Source: Zychaea mexicana
Taxonomy: Eukaryota > Mucoromycota > Mucoromycetes > Mucorales > Lichtheimiaceae
Direction: 5' to 3'
Assembly (NCBI RefSeq): GCF_025766255.1
Contig: NW_026516687.1
Span: forward strand, 248,001 to 312,000
DNA length: 64,000 nucleotides
Shown here in pieces: positions 46,886-59,018 of this stretch. A program made the translations under genes and the position numbers. The notes beneath the pieces are model-generated. The model worked only from the letters and a program-made list of their open reading frames with translations. It was not told the DNA's origin and did no database searches. Position 1 is the stretch's first letter. Each line of letters starts with the position of its first letter.

Positions 46886-49054
46886 ATGACAGAGAAGCCG
46901 TCAGTCCAGCAGGAATTACAAAATCAATTCCCAGGAAGATCAAAACAAATAGCGAGTTTAATGGGGCTCATGGGAAAGGTTAGAATCTAGCAGCGTGATT
47001 CAAGGTTGCTGATCATGTCACTGATAATTTATTTAATTTTTTCTCTGGGATTCTCAAATAAACACAATTAGCCTCACGATCGCGTTATACCGAGCATTTT
47101 TATTTACGGACATCCATCGTCAGGCAAAACTAGTGTTGTTCGCGCCATTTTCGAGAAATCACTCAAACGATCGCAGTGGGCGTATATTAATTGTGTTGAG
47201 TGTCACACACCCCATATGATCTTTGAACACGCTTTGAATCAGTGGTGTCACTGGACACCGTCGGTTGAAAACCGTTTTACGGGCATATGTCGTATTCAAA
47301 ACGTCCATCAATTTGTCAAGGCTGTTGAAGAGGGTGTCGCTGTTGACGATAACAATACGGTGGTCCAATTTGGAAAGGAAGAAACGCATTATTTGGTATG
47401 GACTTTGCCAGTCTTTTCGGATGATAATACGTTGTGCATGTGCTCTGATATATTTAGATACTGTATCAACCACATAGGTACTTGACCGTGCAGAAAGACT
47501 TCGTGATATGGGCCCTACTCTTTTACCCGTTTTATTGCGTTTATCCGAGCTGGTAAGTCTAAAGAGGCTTGTTTTTTTTTCAGGGAGAAGGAACAATACG
47601 TGAATCAAAATAGCAAATCTCAATTTTCTATCTGTGAAATTACATAAGACCGGACGAAACATTTGTGTGATCTTGCTTAGCACAATTGTGTTCGAAAAGT
47701 TCAAAGTCAAGGGAGGAGCGTACGAGCCATTATACATACGATTCTCCGAATATTCAAAGGAGGATACGCTTCAGATATTACAGCTGTTATTCGAAACTAC
47801 GGATCGCCGTATCGAGCTTCGACGAGACAGAAACGGAGATGAAGAGGAAGAGGAAGATAATGAGGATAACGGAGACGAAAGCAATAACGATCCGGAACCA
47901 GAATTTGTGGAGCTGGACGACGAGTTTTTCACGGGGTTCTGCGAAGTTATCTATACCATTTTCAATCATAACTGCAAAGATATCAATGAACTCAAGTATA
48001 TTGCCGCGCTCTTGTTTCCGTTATATATCAAACCAATCCGGAAACGCCAGGGTAAGTAGTTAAGCAGGATAGACGAATCAGGGGAGTGGATGGATAGTGT
48101 ATAGATATGCGTGTCAAATGAAAAAAAAAAACCCATCTTTTGGCTAATGATGGTGTTGTCAATACAGTTCAGATGCATGAAAAAGCAAGACTTTTAAAAC
48201 ATGCACAACCCTATTTTGCACAAGCAACAGACAAATTGTACCTACGTGAAATATCGAGTACCGAGTGGAGTCGAGAAACGCGGCGAATAGAAAATATGGA
48301 GGACGCGGGTGGAGATGTGAATATGGCGTTCCTGAAAAGACCCTTGGCTCGTGAGAAAGGTAAATTCGAAGAGACTGTAGATACAAGATGTATATAAAAT
48401 ACTCACATTGAATATTGCATCTTAGGCGAGTTCGATTTACCGTATTATACAAAATTTCTACTCTTGTCATCGTATCTAGCGTCATATAATCCTGCACGAT
48501 ATGATGTTCGATACTTCTCTAAAATGGGAGAAACACGGGCACGAAAGAAAGGTGGCGGCACTCGTAAAGGAAAGGCTGATCAGGGTGGCGGAAAAGTAAG
48601 TTTGCTTTGTTGTTAAAACCGGCGGATAAAGGGTCAAAGAGGGTTATGAAGCTTTGATCTGACAGTGATGACGGATTATGTCTAATCATAATACTTAGAT
48701 GCGACCGCAACTTCTCGGCCCTAAAGCATTCCCTGTTGAACGTATGCTTGCCATCTTTTATAGTATCATTGACGATACTTTGGAGGATTCCATCGATGTC
48801 CAGACTCAGGTACGCATTTTATTTTGTCTGCATTGGATATACATAAAAAGCGACTTGCACATACACACAGCTTACATGAACGAAATAATAAACAGATCAC
48901 AAGTCTAACGACCCTGCGGCTACTGGTACGGGCAAACAACATGGACCGTTTGGATGGAGCCAAGTTCAAGTGTAATGTCAGTTTCGAGTTCATCCGAGCT
49001 GTCGCAAACAGTGTGCGCTTTGAAATCGACAAGTATCTGTATGACTTTAATTAG
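46886..49054 (+). CDS. ORC5: Origin recognition complex subunit 5
   Basis: Eight exons: 46886-46978, 47072-47395, 47478-47552, 47649-48051, 48168-48359, 48426-48595, 48699-48809 and 48896-49054, total 1527 nt, 508 residues. It is an AAA+ subunit of the complex that marks replication origins and loads MCM in the nucleus. The N-terminus [16 protein letters not shown] is typical of Orc5. Walker A is GHPSSGKT (near residue 44) and the Walker B-like strand is [11 protein letters not shown] (near 140). The sensor region reads [15 protein letters not shown] very acidic insert ([14 protein letters not shown]) lies in the lid region near 220. The C-terminal Orc5 region includes [23 protein letters not shown] and [13 protein letters not shown], then a winged-helix-like end with [13 protein letters not shown]. 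All joins keep the frame. Confidence 0.94.
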
Positions 49055-49383
49055 TTGATAGGTCATATTTTTAATCATCTTTAAATTCATCATCACCATC
49101 ACGTTGTAAATATTTGAATATAATTCCATGCTCTTAACAACTACAGGTTCACTCAGAAGGAGCTTAATTTCAGACGATGCATTTCGTGCCTGTGCTTCCA
49201 AACCTATCATTCTTTTTTCTCCCCTTCGTTGTTCTCTCGAGCAAAAGAACGCAATTACAAAGCTCCTAACGTCTGCACGTGTCTTGTCAAATTACGTGCA
49301 CTTCTTTTTCTTCATTCAATCGAGCGGCTCAAACGCTTCTAGTGATCTGGCTTCTTATACATACAACCTCTGCTTGTTGAATC
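49055..49383. promoter_or_regulatory. Spacer between ORC5 and the RFX gene
   Basis: 329 bp with the ORC5 terminator and RFX promoter. CT-rich patches near 49205-49240 and 49300-49320 are typical of a fungal promoter. No gene seen. Confidence 0.4.
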
Positions 49384-51560
49384 ATGTCACCAGCCAATCA
49401 ACAGCAGCAATCGAGATCAATAGCAGCAAATGAACATGAAGCGACGATACAATGGTACGACAAAGCAATCACACTAGGCAAACAATGCCATTCCGAGGAA
49501 GTACACCCTCACCCCACTATTAGTTAATTGAGAACAAAACGGCGTTGCCTTTTTTTCGTGTCATTAGGCTAAAAGATAACTACCGAGAGTGTGGTTGGAC
49601 TTCCGTTGGCAGTTCCGCTATTCCTGGAGTTCCTCGAGCTAGTATATATGAGCGCTATCAGCAGCAGTATAGTCAACAGCGGACAGCTGCTCAACCTCCA
49701 GTGAACTCTGCAACGTTTGGCAAGCTTGTACGATCTGTCTTTACAAATATCAAGACGCGTCGGCTGGGCAACCGAGGACAATCAAAGTACTATTACTGTG
49801 GCATTAAAGAGATCGACGCGCCTGCCCAAACAGCACCGGCGTCAACGGAGAGTCATGATGATCAGATGATCATTGATACCGATCACGAGTAAGTTATCAA
49901 GTTGATACTAAAGATGATGACAGCTACTGACGCAAACAACGCCTTTTCTTTGCTGTTTAAATGAAACAAAAAGACAAATCACAGAACCATCAACGCAACA
50001 ACAACACGACACCAGCATTATTGACTTGATTCCTCCTTTAACAATGTCACCATCACTGCAGCTCAATCCGCAAGCAGAAGAGTTAGTCCAGAGATATCGC
50101 CAGCATTGTAACCAGATCCTTCATCTAATCGATACACACAAAAATGTAATGTTCTTCTCTTACCCCACCGTCATGTTGACATCCATGGTAAACTATAATA
50201 ATTCATTAGTATATATCACGGCACGTTTACTAGATCAGAAACCCCATAATAACATTCTACGACACCACGGTGCCTCACGATATCGTTGAATTTTTACGAT
50301 CTAACGGCTCTGACCTCATCGAGACAATATGCAGCTGGGATTGTGTCTTTTACGATGTAATGACAATCAATTTCATTTATATATCTTCTACCGATAACTT
50401 ACACTCACTCGTTTCAAATACTACTGCTAGGTATTGATTTCTCTATATTATCCTACGATCGATGCAGAAGTGAATATATCGGTTGTTCCACGACGTCTAT
50501 CAGAATTGTGCTCTAGCTTGATCAGTATCATTCCTGAAGCTCTGCAAAACTACCCTCTTGAGCTCGTCGAAAACAAACTGGCTGGTAAATTATTGTAGTT
50601 CTGCCAACTACTTTATAATACTGGCTCTTCGTCGCTTATACTTGTTATTCTCACTGACTCCCACTTTTTCTATATCGCAGTAACAAAAATATTTGGCACA
50701 AAGTTGGAACGAATCATGCATCTCAATATCCTGGCACAAGCATCAAATCAGATATTACGAGAAAACTCGGGCTATATGCTGGACTTGTGGAAACGGATAA
50801 ACTTTTCTCAGGTTTTTGATCGAGCAGAATGGATTACTGGAAACAACGGTGCAGTAGCCATTGGTCAGCAATGTAAATGGCTATCTCTTGTTTATTTTTA
50901 TGATGGGCTGATAACTGTTCAATAATCGTTCTAAGTAACAAACCTTCATTGTTGTATTATAGTTAACCACATTACTCGACTACTAACTCAGCCAGCAGAG
51001 CACAGCGACAATGATGTAACACGGTGGCGTGGTGTTCGGCGCTGGATCGACTGGATGAACTCGGTAATGAGCTTGCACCTGGCGCGCGGACAAAGCTACG
51101 AGCATATTAAGAAGTTAGCATTAATATGGTCGACCTACACCTCCTTTGCAAGGCGGGAGATGGAGCTACATAGCTACAGTAAACGTGCAGATTCTGTCAT
51201 TGTTGGTGAGAAGCAAAAAACAAAACAAAACTACAATACATTGCCAGTTTGCTGACAAGTTAGCTATATTATCATGTAGAATGCTTTGAGAAGTTATGGG
51301 TCTTTACAAACGATTACATTCTGTATTTGGTAGAGCAAGAAACAGCAAAACGAAACGCAGAATCGCTATTCGTTGGCGAAGGCGGTGAATATACCAATAA
51401 CGACTACTCATGCCACCCACAACGACCCTCACTGCCACACTCTTCCACCATCGATGATAACAGCAAAATCCAATGTAACGACGATAGTGGTCCATCTCCA
51501 GACTATATGTCCACGGCAACTACAACTCCAACGGCTCAAAATGCGTCCGGTTTATCTTGA
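49384..51560 (+). CDS. RFX-family winged-helix transcription factor
   Basis: Eight exons: 49384-49454, 49568-49888, 49974-50145, 50234-50356, 50431-50584, 50681-50872, 50963-51205 and 51280-51560, total 1557 nt, 518 residues. The DNA-binding domain covers about residues 20-100: ATIQWLKDNYRECGW, VPRASIYERYQQQ, PVNSATFGKLVRSVF and TRRLGNRGQSKYYYCGI, a textbook RFX winged helix that binds X-box DNA. The first intron splits the conserved Trp codon. Behind it lie helical regions that correspond to the RFX B, C and dimerisation domains (for example RRWIDWMNSVMSLHLARGQSYE) and a low-complexity Ser/Thr tail. Fungal relatives (yeast Crt1, S. pombe Sak1, Aspergillus and Penicillium RFX) govern DNA damage response, cell cycle and morphology. 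The target genes here are unknown. Confidence 0.93.
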
Positions 51561-52384
51561 CATGAACACGAACTCCTAATATGACTCACGTACTAACATC
51601 TGCATTCCTCCACATACGATATTTCTGCAATAACCACAACAACAGAATTTATAAGAAATACTTAATTGTACATAATTCTAGTGATAACAATGATGATCAT
51701 CATTATAGTAGTAGTTACCACTAAAGTTGCTCCAACTTCCTGTTCACTGATCAATACGTCTATTGACAAAAAAACCTTTCGCTCGAAAACATCCCTCTTC
51801 ACTACTAAACTTCGCGTCTGAAAATATAATAACAGCTGGCAGAGCTGAATACACTTTTCCAATTACGTCAATACTAAGATTTTTGACATGGATCTGCCGC
51901 TGTTCTCGGACTGTTACACAGAAACAGCAATCAAAATCCAAAATCCATGGATGCTATTTAGCAAATATTCAGTGCTGACCGAGTTCTTTCTAGCAGCTTC
52001 AATTTGTAAATGAGTATTAGGGCTAATCACAGCTCAACTGAATAATAAAAGTCATGGATACTACCTGAAATGTTGTTTCTTGGTATATTAACATGTGACA
52101 GTGGTTAAATCCATAAAGTAAACGAAGTCGTCCCTGAGGAGAGAAGTTAACTGTTTCTTTTTTTAGGTACAGATTTACGCGCTTTTACGATATACGTGTA
52201 ACTGTCTCATAGCTAATCTTGGCAAAAGCTAAACTAGTATTGTTATGCAATCGTGTTGGATATGCATCATGGCCGTGTGCACTACGTGACTTGTCGACCA
52301 GTGAGATTATTGTTCTGGAAGCGGGGGTTCATAACTTTGACCTATTACACACCTTTCGGGCAATAATAACAAAACCAAAAAAAC
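51561..52384. promoter_or_regulatory. Spacer between the RFX gene and COQ3
   Basis: 824 bp of AT-rich spacer with the COQ3 promoter. The plus frame at 52219-52440 overlaps the COQ3 start in another frame and looks fortuitous. Nothing else recognised. Confidence 0.4.
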
Positions 52385-53412
52385 ATGTGGAGAAACCGGA
52401 TATATCAATACGTGAGCCGACGACGGTTCTCAACCATTGACGCAAGCGAAGTCAGGAAATTTAGTGAAAAATCTGCAGAATGGTGGGATCCTGACGGTGA
52501 ATTCGGCATGCTTCAATTAATGAATCCTGCTCGTGTACGTTATGTTCGCGAACAACTGGGATTTTCTGCTATTGAGCCTAAACCATTTCAAAATATGAAA
52601 ATGCTGGACATTGGTTGTGGTGGTGGTCTTCTTTCTGAGGTAATACGATATGCCGCTTTGAATACCTTCATCTGTTTTCCGTGGCAAGGGCAAAGAACGA
52701 CAACTTTTAACATATAGTTTGTTTAGTCGCTAACACGGCTAGGTGGACGAGTGCTCGGAGCCGACGCGTCGCCTGACAACATTAAAATGGCACAAATTCA
52801 TAAACGACAAGACCCTCAATTATGGCGAGGTCCTGGACAACTTTATTACAGACACACTACAGCCGGTAATAATGGAATCTACAATATTTTTCTCTTACTC
52901 TATATGCTCTAGTAAAGAATTCGAACTAAAGTAGAAACTTATCATCGAATTTGATAATAGAGGATCTGCTGGCATCCAAAGAGTCCTTTGATGTAGTATT
53001 GGCCATGGAGATTATTGAACACGTCAACAACCCACTCCAATTCTTGCGAACATGCGGCGACTTAGTTCGACCAGGCGGTACCTTGTTCTTATCGACCATG
53101 TCACGCACGTTTGCTTCATATTTATTGACTGTCGCACTGGCCGAGGATGTGCTTCGATTGGTACACCAGGGCACGCATGATTGGACAAAGTACATTACGA
53201 GCAAAGAATTAATCAGTGCGGTTGAATCGATGGGTCAGGACTGGGCTGTACAAGATGTACGTGGTGTTTTCTGGGATCCAGCATGTCGTCAGTGGCGTGT
53301 GGCCCAAGAGAAAGGACTGATTGGTGCTGGTGGATTAGAATCCTTAGAAGTCAACTACTTTTTAACAGCAAAACGGAAAATTGTAGGTGATGCTGATGAT
53401 GCTACTATTTAA
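52385..53412 (+). CDS. COQ3: Ubiquinone biosynthesis O-methyltransferase, mitochondrial
   Basis: Three exons: 52385-52639, 52727-52865 and 52961-53412, total 846 nt, 281 residues. The N-terminus MWRNRIYQYVSRRRFST is a basic amphipathic presequence with an RRF-S cleavage-like motif, so the protein should be in the mitochondrial matrix. The SAM-binding motif I is MLDIGCGGGLLSE, with motif VLGADASPDNI, then DVVLAMEIIEHV and RPGGTLFLSTM. WDPDGEFGMLQLMNPARV is typical of UbiG/Coq3. The enzyme does both O-methylations in coenzyme Q synthesis with S-adenosylmethionine. The final residues VEVNYFLTAKRK are family-like. Tail-to-tail with the CaMK-type kinase, 120 bp apart. Confidence 0.94.
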
Positions 53413-53532
53413 TAAGATTATTGAAAATGCAATTATTACAACAACAATGAACAATTCCATGCATGCGTTTGTAAATATGAAAGGAAAACAACTATTAATG
53501 AAAAAAAAGAGGATAAAAACTATCTTCAACTA

Positions 53533-55449
53533 TCATGTTGTCTCCTGCGGTGGTGTTGGTTGATCGTTGATATGATGTTTATAATGATGATGATCATCGG
53601 CTATTAGGAAAGAAGATTTGTCGTTTGCCGGTGTCGGTGTTCGGATGATGTTGCTGCTGTTGCTGTTGGCTTCTGCAGATGAAGACACTGGGGATGCGGT
53701 TGATGCTAAAGAGATGCTGGTTCGCAGACGGTTTACAGCTCTGACAGCGCCTACAGCTTTCCTAAACGCACGTCGAGGGCAAAAGTTCTCGCGTACTGTT
53801 GGCAATAAATCCACTTCTGTCGCCGTTGAGCCTGTCATCCATCTGTCGTTAAGCGCTTCCGTCGCCGATGGCCGGCTGTTGGGATCCTGAATCAAAATTC
53901 GTCGAATGAAATCTTTGGCTTGCAGAGAGAATATACGGGTGAGTTTAATTTATGCACTAATACCCTCTCTCTTTCTCTCTTTTTAATCGCTTATAGGCTT
54001 TTGGGTGGTTACCATCTTGTGATATATTTCGCCAGTATCTGTCATGAAACTCATATCGTACGTTTATAATTTCGTTGATTAATCCAAGTTGATCTTCGGC
54101 TACAAAGGGACTGTAACCGGAAAGGCTATCATAAAGAAACCGTCAATAACTATCCCCTATCCTTAAAAACGCCCGAACTTCAACTTGTTAGATAGTAAAC
54201 TTACAGAGTGTAGGTAATAACACTTTATAATAAGCAAGAAGGCCAAGCAGCCAGATTAGTATATACGTTTGAGTAAATGAGCTGAGCGATGGTGAGATGC
54301 TGTATATTTACCCTACAGCCCATATGTCAATGGGTGCTCCATAAGGCTGTCGTCGTAGCACTTCAGGTGCTATTAATAGAAATTAATTGCACAGGTCAGA
54401 TAAACTCCACCCTTACATGGAAGATATGCATTAAATCAAAATGGAACACCTACCGACATATCCAGGCGAGCCACAGACCGTCTCGAGCGTCGTCTCTTCG
54501 TTGCTTAATTTGGCGATACTATTTGATGAGCAACATCCAACTTGTTTAGACTTGTTGCTTTGGAAGAAGAATGATCCACGGTAGCAAGGATAGAAAGGAG
54601 ACTGTACCCAAAATCGCATATAGCCAAATCTGCATCTGGCTCATCGCTCTTGAAAAGCAAATTTTCAGGTTTCATATCTGTAAAAGTTAAACGGCACCCA
54701 GATCAGAAACATCCCCAATTCCTCCCCCAGGTAACTAACGCCATGTAACCACCCCAACGGCGATCCATCACGCTATGATTGTTGAGCAAGTATACCTCGG
54801 TGGACTATATTGTTGGCATGGAGATACTCTAGCCCGCTCAGAATTGATCGTACGACAGAGATGGCGTCCTTTTCTGTAAATTTGCCGCGGTCAAAGAGTC
54901 GTTCAAACAGTTCGCCGCCTGTCGCCCTTTATTCGTAGCAACCAGTTTCAGGTGAGTGAGTGAGTGTAGAGTGAATGGATCCCATACGACATACCACGTA
55001 TGCATTGTGATAGAATACATCATCACCACCATCACTACTTGAAAAAGAGATATTGGACCCTTCTTACAGCTCAAATACCAGATAAAACTTTTCACGAGAC
55101 TCAAAAAAATCCAAAAAGTCAATGACGTTCTCGTGGTGTAACCCTTCGAGTACCTTGGTTTCAGCATAGACCATGTCGAAATGACCTTTGACATTGCGTT
55201 TCGGAATGACTTTTATTGCCACTTCTTTATTATCTGTTAGCCTTGTTGCCTGTTTCACAAAGCCGAATGAGCCGGTGCCTTTGGAATTTTTATGTATAGC
55301 GTCAGTTTATTGTTTCAAGCAGGTACAAGAGTGAGGAGAGAAACATTACCCAGAGTAGCACCAAATTGGTAGCATTTTTTTTTGTGGTAAGAGTCCGGAC
55401 GTTGGATACCGCCATGAACAATCGTATCAAATGCTTTTAGTAACCCCAT
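53533..55449 (-). CDS. CaMK-group serine/threonine protein kinase
   Basis: Nine exons on the minus strand: 55449-55350, 55278-55068, 54926-54796, 54677-54608, 54518-54454, 54369-54312, 54222-54205, 54125-54013 and 53918-53533, total 1152 nt, 383 residues. The kinase domain spans about residues 28-290: glycine loop [15 protein letters not shown] lysine, [13 protein letters not shown] catalytic loop, DFGIAK, CGSPGYVAPEVL activation segment, [18 protein letters not shown] and [14 protein letters not shown]. After it comes a basic, hydrophobic stretch ([18 protein letters not shown]) that is a plausible calmodulin-binding autoinhibitory segment, then a Ser/Asn-rich tail. The family is Ca2+/calmodulin-dependent kinases; the Thr in the activation loop (ETTLETVCG) could be a CaMKK site. 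An 18-nt exon (VITYTL) sits in the C lobe. Confidence 0.92.
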
Positions 55450-56577
55450 TGCGTATACGAACTGTGCGTGTACGAAGAGTAAATAAAAGAAAAAGTGAGA
55501 GGAAGGAAAGAGAGAAGGACAGAAAGTAGAATAGCTCCTCCTTTGATCCGGTTGCAGCATTCAGAAGCATGTCAAGCGCCCACAAAGTCCGACGATGTCC
55601 GGCAGCAACGGCAACAGCGGCACTGGCTCCGAGAAGATGTTGTTTGGCATCCTGTGACTTACTGTATTGATACGACAGCAAGCATTAGTACTGGCATCGT
55701 ATATGAAACTTACTGCGGGTTATGGCTTGGATAGACTGGGATTCTGCAGAAGAAAAACCCACTTGGCCATTAGTGCCCCGCATCGCTCTCTGTACGCTAC
55801 GTACGTAGCTGGCATCATACATGTTTGTTTTTTTAATCTGTATTCCAGGGTGACTTCGGCGCTAATGATCGTTATGTTTATTATTATTGTTTTCAGCTGG
55901 TGTGTTTAATGTACTCCTTGTTATATCCAGGTTGAAGAATGCGTTTCTATTTTTCTGACTCGGCGAAGTAACAAAGGGAAAAGAGTTAAGGGGAATGAAG
56001 GGGCGAGGAAGAGAAGGGAGAGAGCGATTATCAAGGAAAGAAAAGATCAACCATCAACTGTATTCAGAATTATTGTCGCAGGACAATGGAACTTCTCCAA
56101 GTTCTTTCTCACATGTCCACTCCTTATGCGGCGACAATCCATGTCTGTGTAACCAGCAGTGCCAAAGGAGAAAAGTGGGGCTTCTTGCCTTGTATGCTGT
56201 CTGTTGCGTGGTGGCATTGGGCAGTACTGATACATATAAGACAAAGCCATGCAGCATCACATATACACAACACTGCATGCGTGTGTGCAGTGCATTGCTG
56301 ATAGGTCTATTATTATTACTAATGATTATGGTGTAATATTAATTGAAAGGGCTGCTATAGATTAACCTCGAGTCACTATAAGCATCATCTTGTACGCATG
56401 TATCTTACTTGTAGTAAAATATGTAATCCTATGCTCTAGCACAATAGGGACTTCTGCAGGTTTTTATCGAAATTGCTCAATCTTCTTCTTTCTTTTATTT
56501 CAAATAGAGGCGTCGTCGTCTTACATCGACCTATGAGCACTGAGAAGGAGAAGGGGTGATATCAGCAACGATACTAA
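55450..56577. promoter_or_regulatory. Promoter region of the CaMK-type gene and spacer
   Basis: Spacer upstream of the kinase. A purine-rich run near 55475-55530 (CT-rich on the gene strand) and another at 55975-56045 look like promoter features. No gene recognised; several frames are open by chance. Confidence 0.4.
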
Positions 56578-58298
56578 TGACAGGTGGTCATCAATCAGAT
56601 AAAGGCGAGCAAACCATCAACCAAGCAGTCGTAGACGAGTTGAAAAACGCAAAGCAGCAGTCAAATATACAATCTGCATCAATGTCAAGCATTGGTCCTA
56701 CAGAATTCATCTAGTTATCAGCAACCGAAACAACAACAATCGCTTGCTTTACTTTATTCGACGCGCGTTGGGCTCAATAAACGGCAAAATCGTATTCCGT
56801 TGTCAATGTCTAGCGTGAAAGCAGCAACGACAACAGCAACATCTGGGAACAAAATTTTTGACGGATGAGTCTGGTCTATTAACATCTCACTTTTGACACG
56901 CTTTGTCATATATTTTCGTACCTCGACCCAACGGACTGTCTGCGTGCTCTTACCACGAACATTTAAAACCACGGTACAGCTCGCTTACTGTCAATATGAT
57001 CTCAACAACACCCGACTGCATCGATGCTTCGGATCCCATGTAAAGGTAATAGCCATCGGTCATTTCTGCAAGCAACCCCCGCTCTTGAAAATGATGCGCG
57101 TGCTTCGAGTATACCTATTGCCGAGTGACGACAAGAACCTTACTAGTTCATACATTTTTCCCTCCTTTCCTTACGCTACGTCTCAAATTTATGAAACTTG
57201 TAAAATTACCGATTACGGGCACTTTTTTAAGAGCTTGCGAATGCTTGCCATCAATTCACGCAAGATTGCTTTCTTGTAGCATGGAGGACACAGCTTGGCG
57301 ATTACGCCTCATCATGGCTGTTTGCTTCAAGTTACGTGAATTTTCGTTCAAGACTGACCCATACAACGAGTCCGAGGATTTGGTACGCATGTGACCCATA
57401 CTCTGATTCATCTTCTGGTCTACTTTCAGAAGATAGCAAGATAGTCGACAACTTGATCCATTTGTCTCTCAGTGCAACTTTACACAAAGACAAACGTTAA
57501 GCACCCATCCCCAGGCATTTTTTCAACTTGCTTGTCTTGCTTGTCAAATCTCTCGAGCAGAAGCACACCCTTGCTAGCATCTGCTGAAGGACAAAACCCC
57601 CAAAAAATGTATTATTGCAATTCTACCTCCATTCATGGTGGTAGCGCCAACAGCCACAGCAGTATCGCGCATCGACAAAACGCCAGTCTTTGCCCTCGCA
57701 ACAGCACAACGACGGCTATTGAACTGGCTTTCACCTTGTGTCCCAAACTGCAGTTCCTGGCGTTTAATACAAACCGTAACATCCCCATTTCATCTAAAGC
57801 AATGACGAAGCATACGTCAGTAGTGTACCTACTTTGCATTATCATCATAAGAAGCCGACAAAAATCAGGTATCTTAGCTGCTTCGCGTTTATAAAAATAT
57901 TAGTCATTATATTTGTTAAGGAGCATCAGCATATTTTGAAATACTTTGCATTTGTGCTAGTTCTTTACGCGCATGTTTCTCAATGGCAAAGATTAGCCTG
58001 CGCTTACGTCTGTTCGGTCACTCACGTTTCGTTGTCGGTTGTGCAATGCTATCGCGCGTCGTGGGGATACGCTCGAGTCCTTATTCGCAATTGCCCAAAG
58101 TTGGAAGAAGTCATATCATCTTGACCTGCAGAAAAATTGCTCAAGTTGTGCTTGAAGCCATCAGCAAAGCATTGAACCGGAAGCGTCCTGATCTCGACTC
58201 TATCGAGGCAGAAATAACACATATACAACATTCACACCTTCATCATCAGCATCACCAACAGGATACCGTATGGAACCCTCTATTCACTGTTGGATAAA
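56578..58298 (+). pseudogene. Decayed F-box/leucine-rich-type gene
   Basis: Plus-strand fragments in changing frames, broken by stops. A short frame starts at 56578 (MTGGHQSDKGEQT) and ends at a TAG near 56714. Near 56908 an F-box-like stretch reads IFSYLDPTDCLRALTTN, then a stop. Further on, leucine-rich-repeat-like pieces appear, for example ELAFTLCPKLQFLAFNTNR near 57725 and VLIRNCPKLEEVI near 58080. The pattern is that of the large fungal F-box families that recruit substrates to SCF ubiquitin ligases. Some breaks could be introns, but several frameshifts within conserved pieces argue for decay. The assignment rests on short motifs only. Confidence 0.45.
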
Positions 58299-59018
58299 TA
58301 AACCTGGAGGGACTTGTTAGAACTCTTCATGTCGAATCTTGTCGATGCATGCATATAACCTTGGTGGAAGAAATTGCGTGTTTAAATTATTTTTTTGACT
58401 CATCAACACACTACAGTTATCTGAGGAAGCCATGATCGCCTTTGTGAAGGATATTAAAGCAAATGACAAGCCGGAGACAACTATTACCTGCGTGTGTTTA
58501 TTGATATATGATGTCTCGAAATATTTGTGCATGATCATGTTCTGGCCGTCTTTTTTAAAGAGAAAGAACGGAAGCTAGAGAGTTTATAGCTCATAAAGTT
58601 GATAAACGAATTAATGATGCTGGAACTGGTGGATGAAGGAAGACACAAGGACGTGAAATGACCCAGTATTTACCGTTGTCGTTTCCCGTTAATCGCCAGC
58701 ATGTATAGGATAGTATCTAAAGCATAGCGAAAGATATAGCGTGAGCGACTGATCATATTCACTTAGCCGCTATATGTACTAGAGTAGCAAACAAAAAAGA
58801 ATATTCATTGTAGCTTTATAGCATTTAATGTTACTCAAGCTCACACTCAAAAATGAACTTTCGTGTAAACTGAAAATGTATTAAGTTCCTTTCACAGCAG
58901 TAATGACATTATCATCATACAATTATTGAGTGATGCAGTAATGTAAAACAGAAATAACCGCAAATTACTAAAGTACAAAACCCTTCTTTGCTACATTAAT
59001 AAGACATATTCTGTGTTT
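58299..59018. other. Intergenic region, nothing recognised
   Basis: About 720 bp of AT-rich spacer between the F-box relic and the 3' end of the MOSC gene. No supportable gene. Confidence 0.45.
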
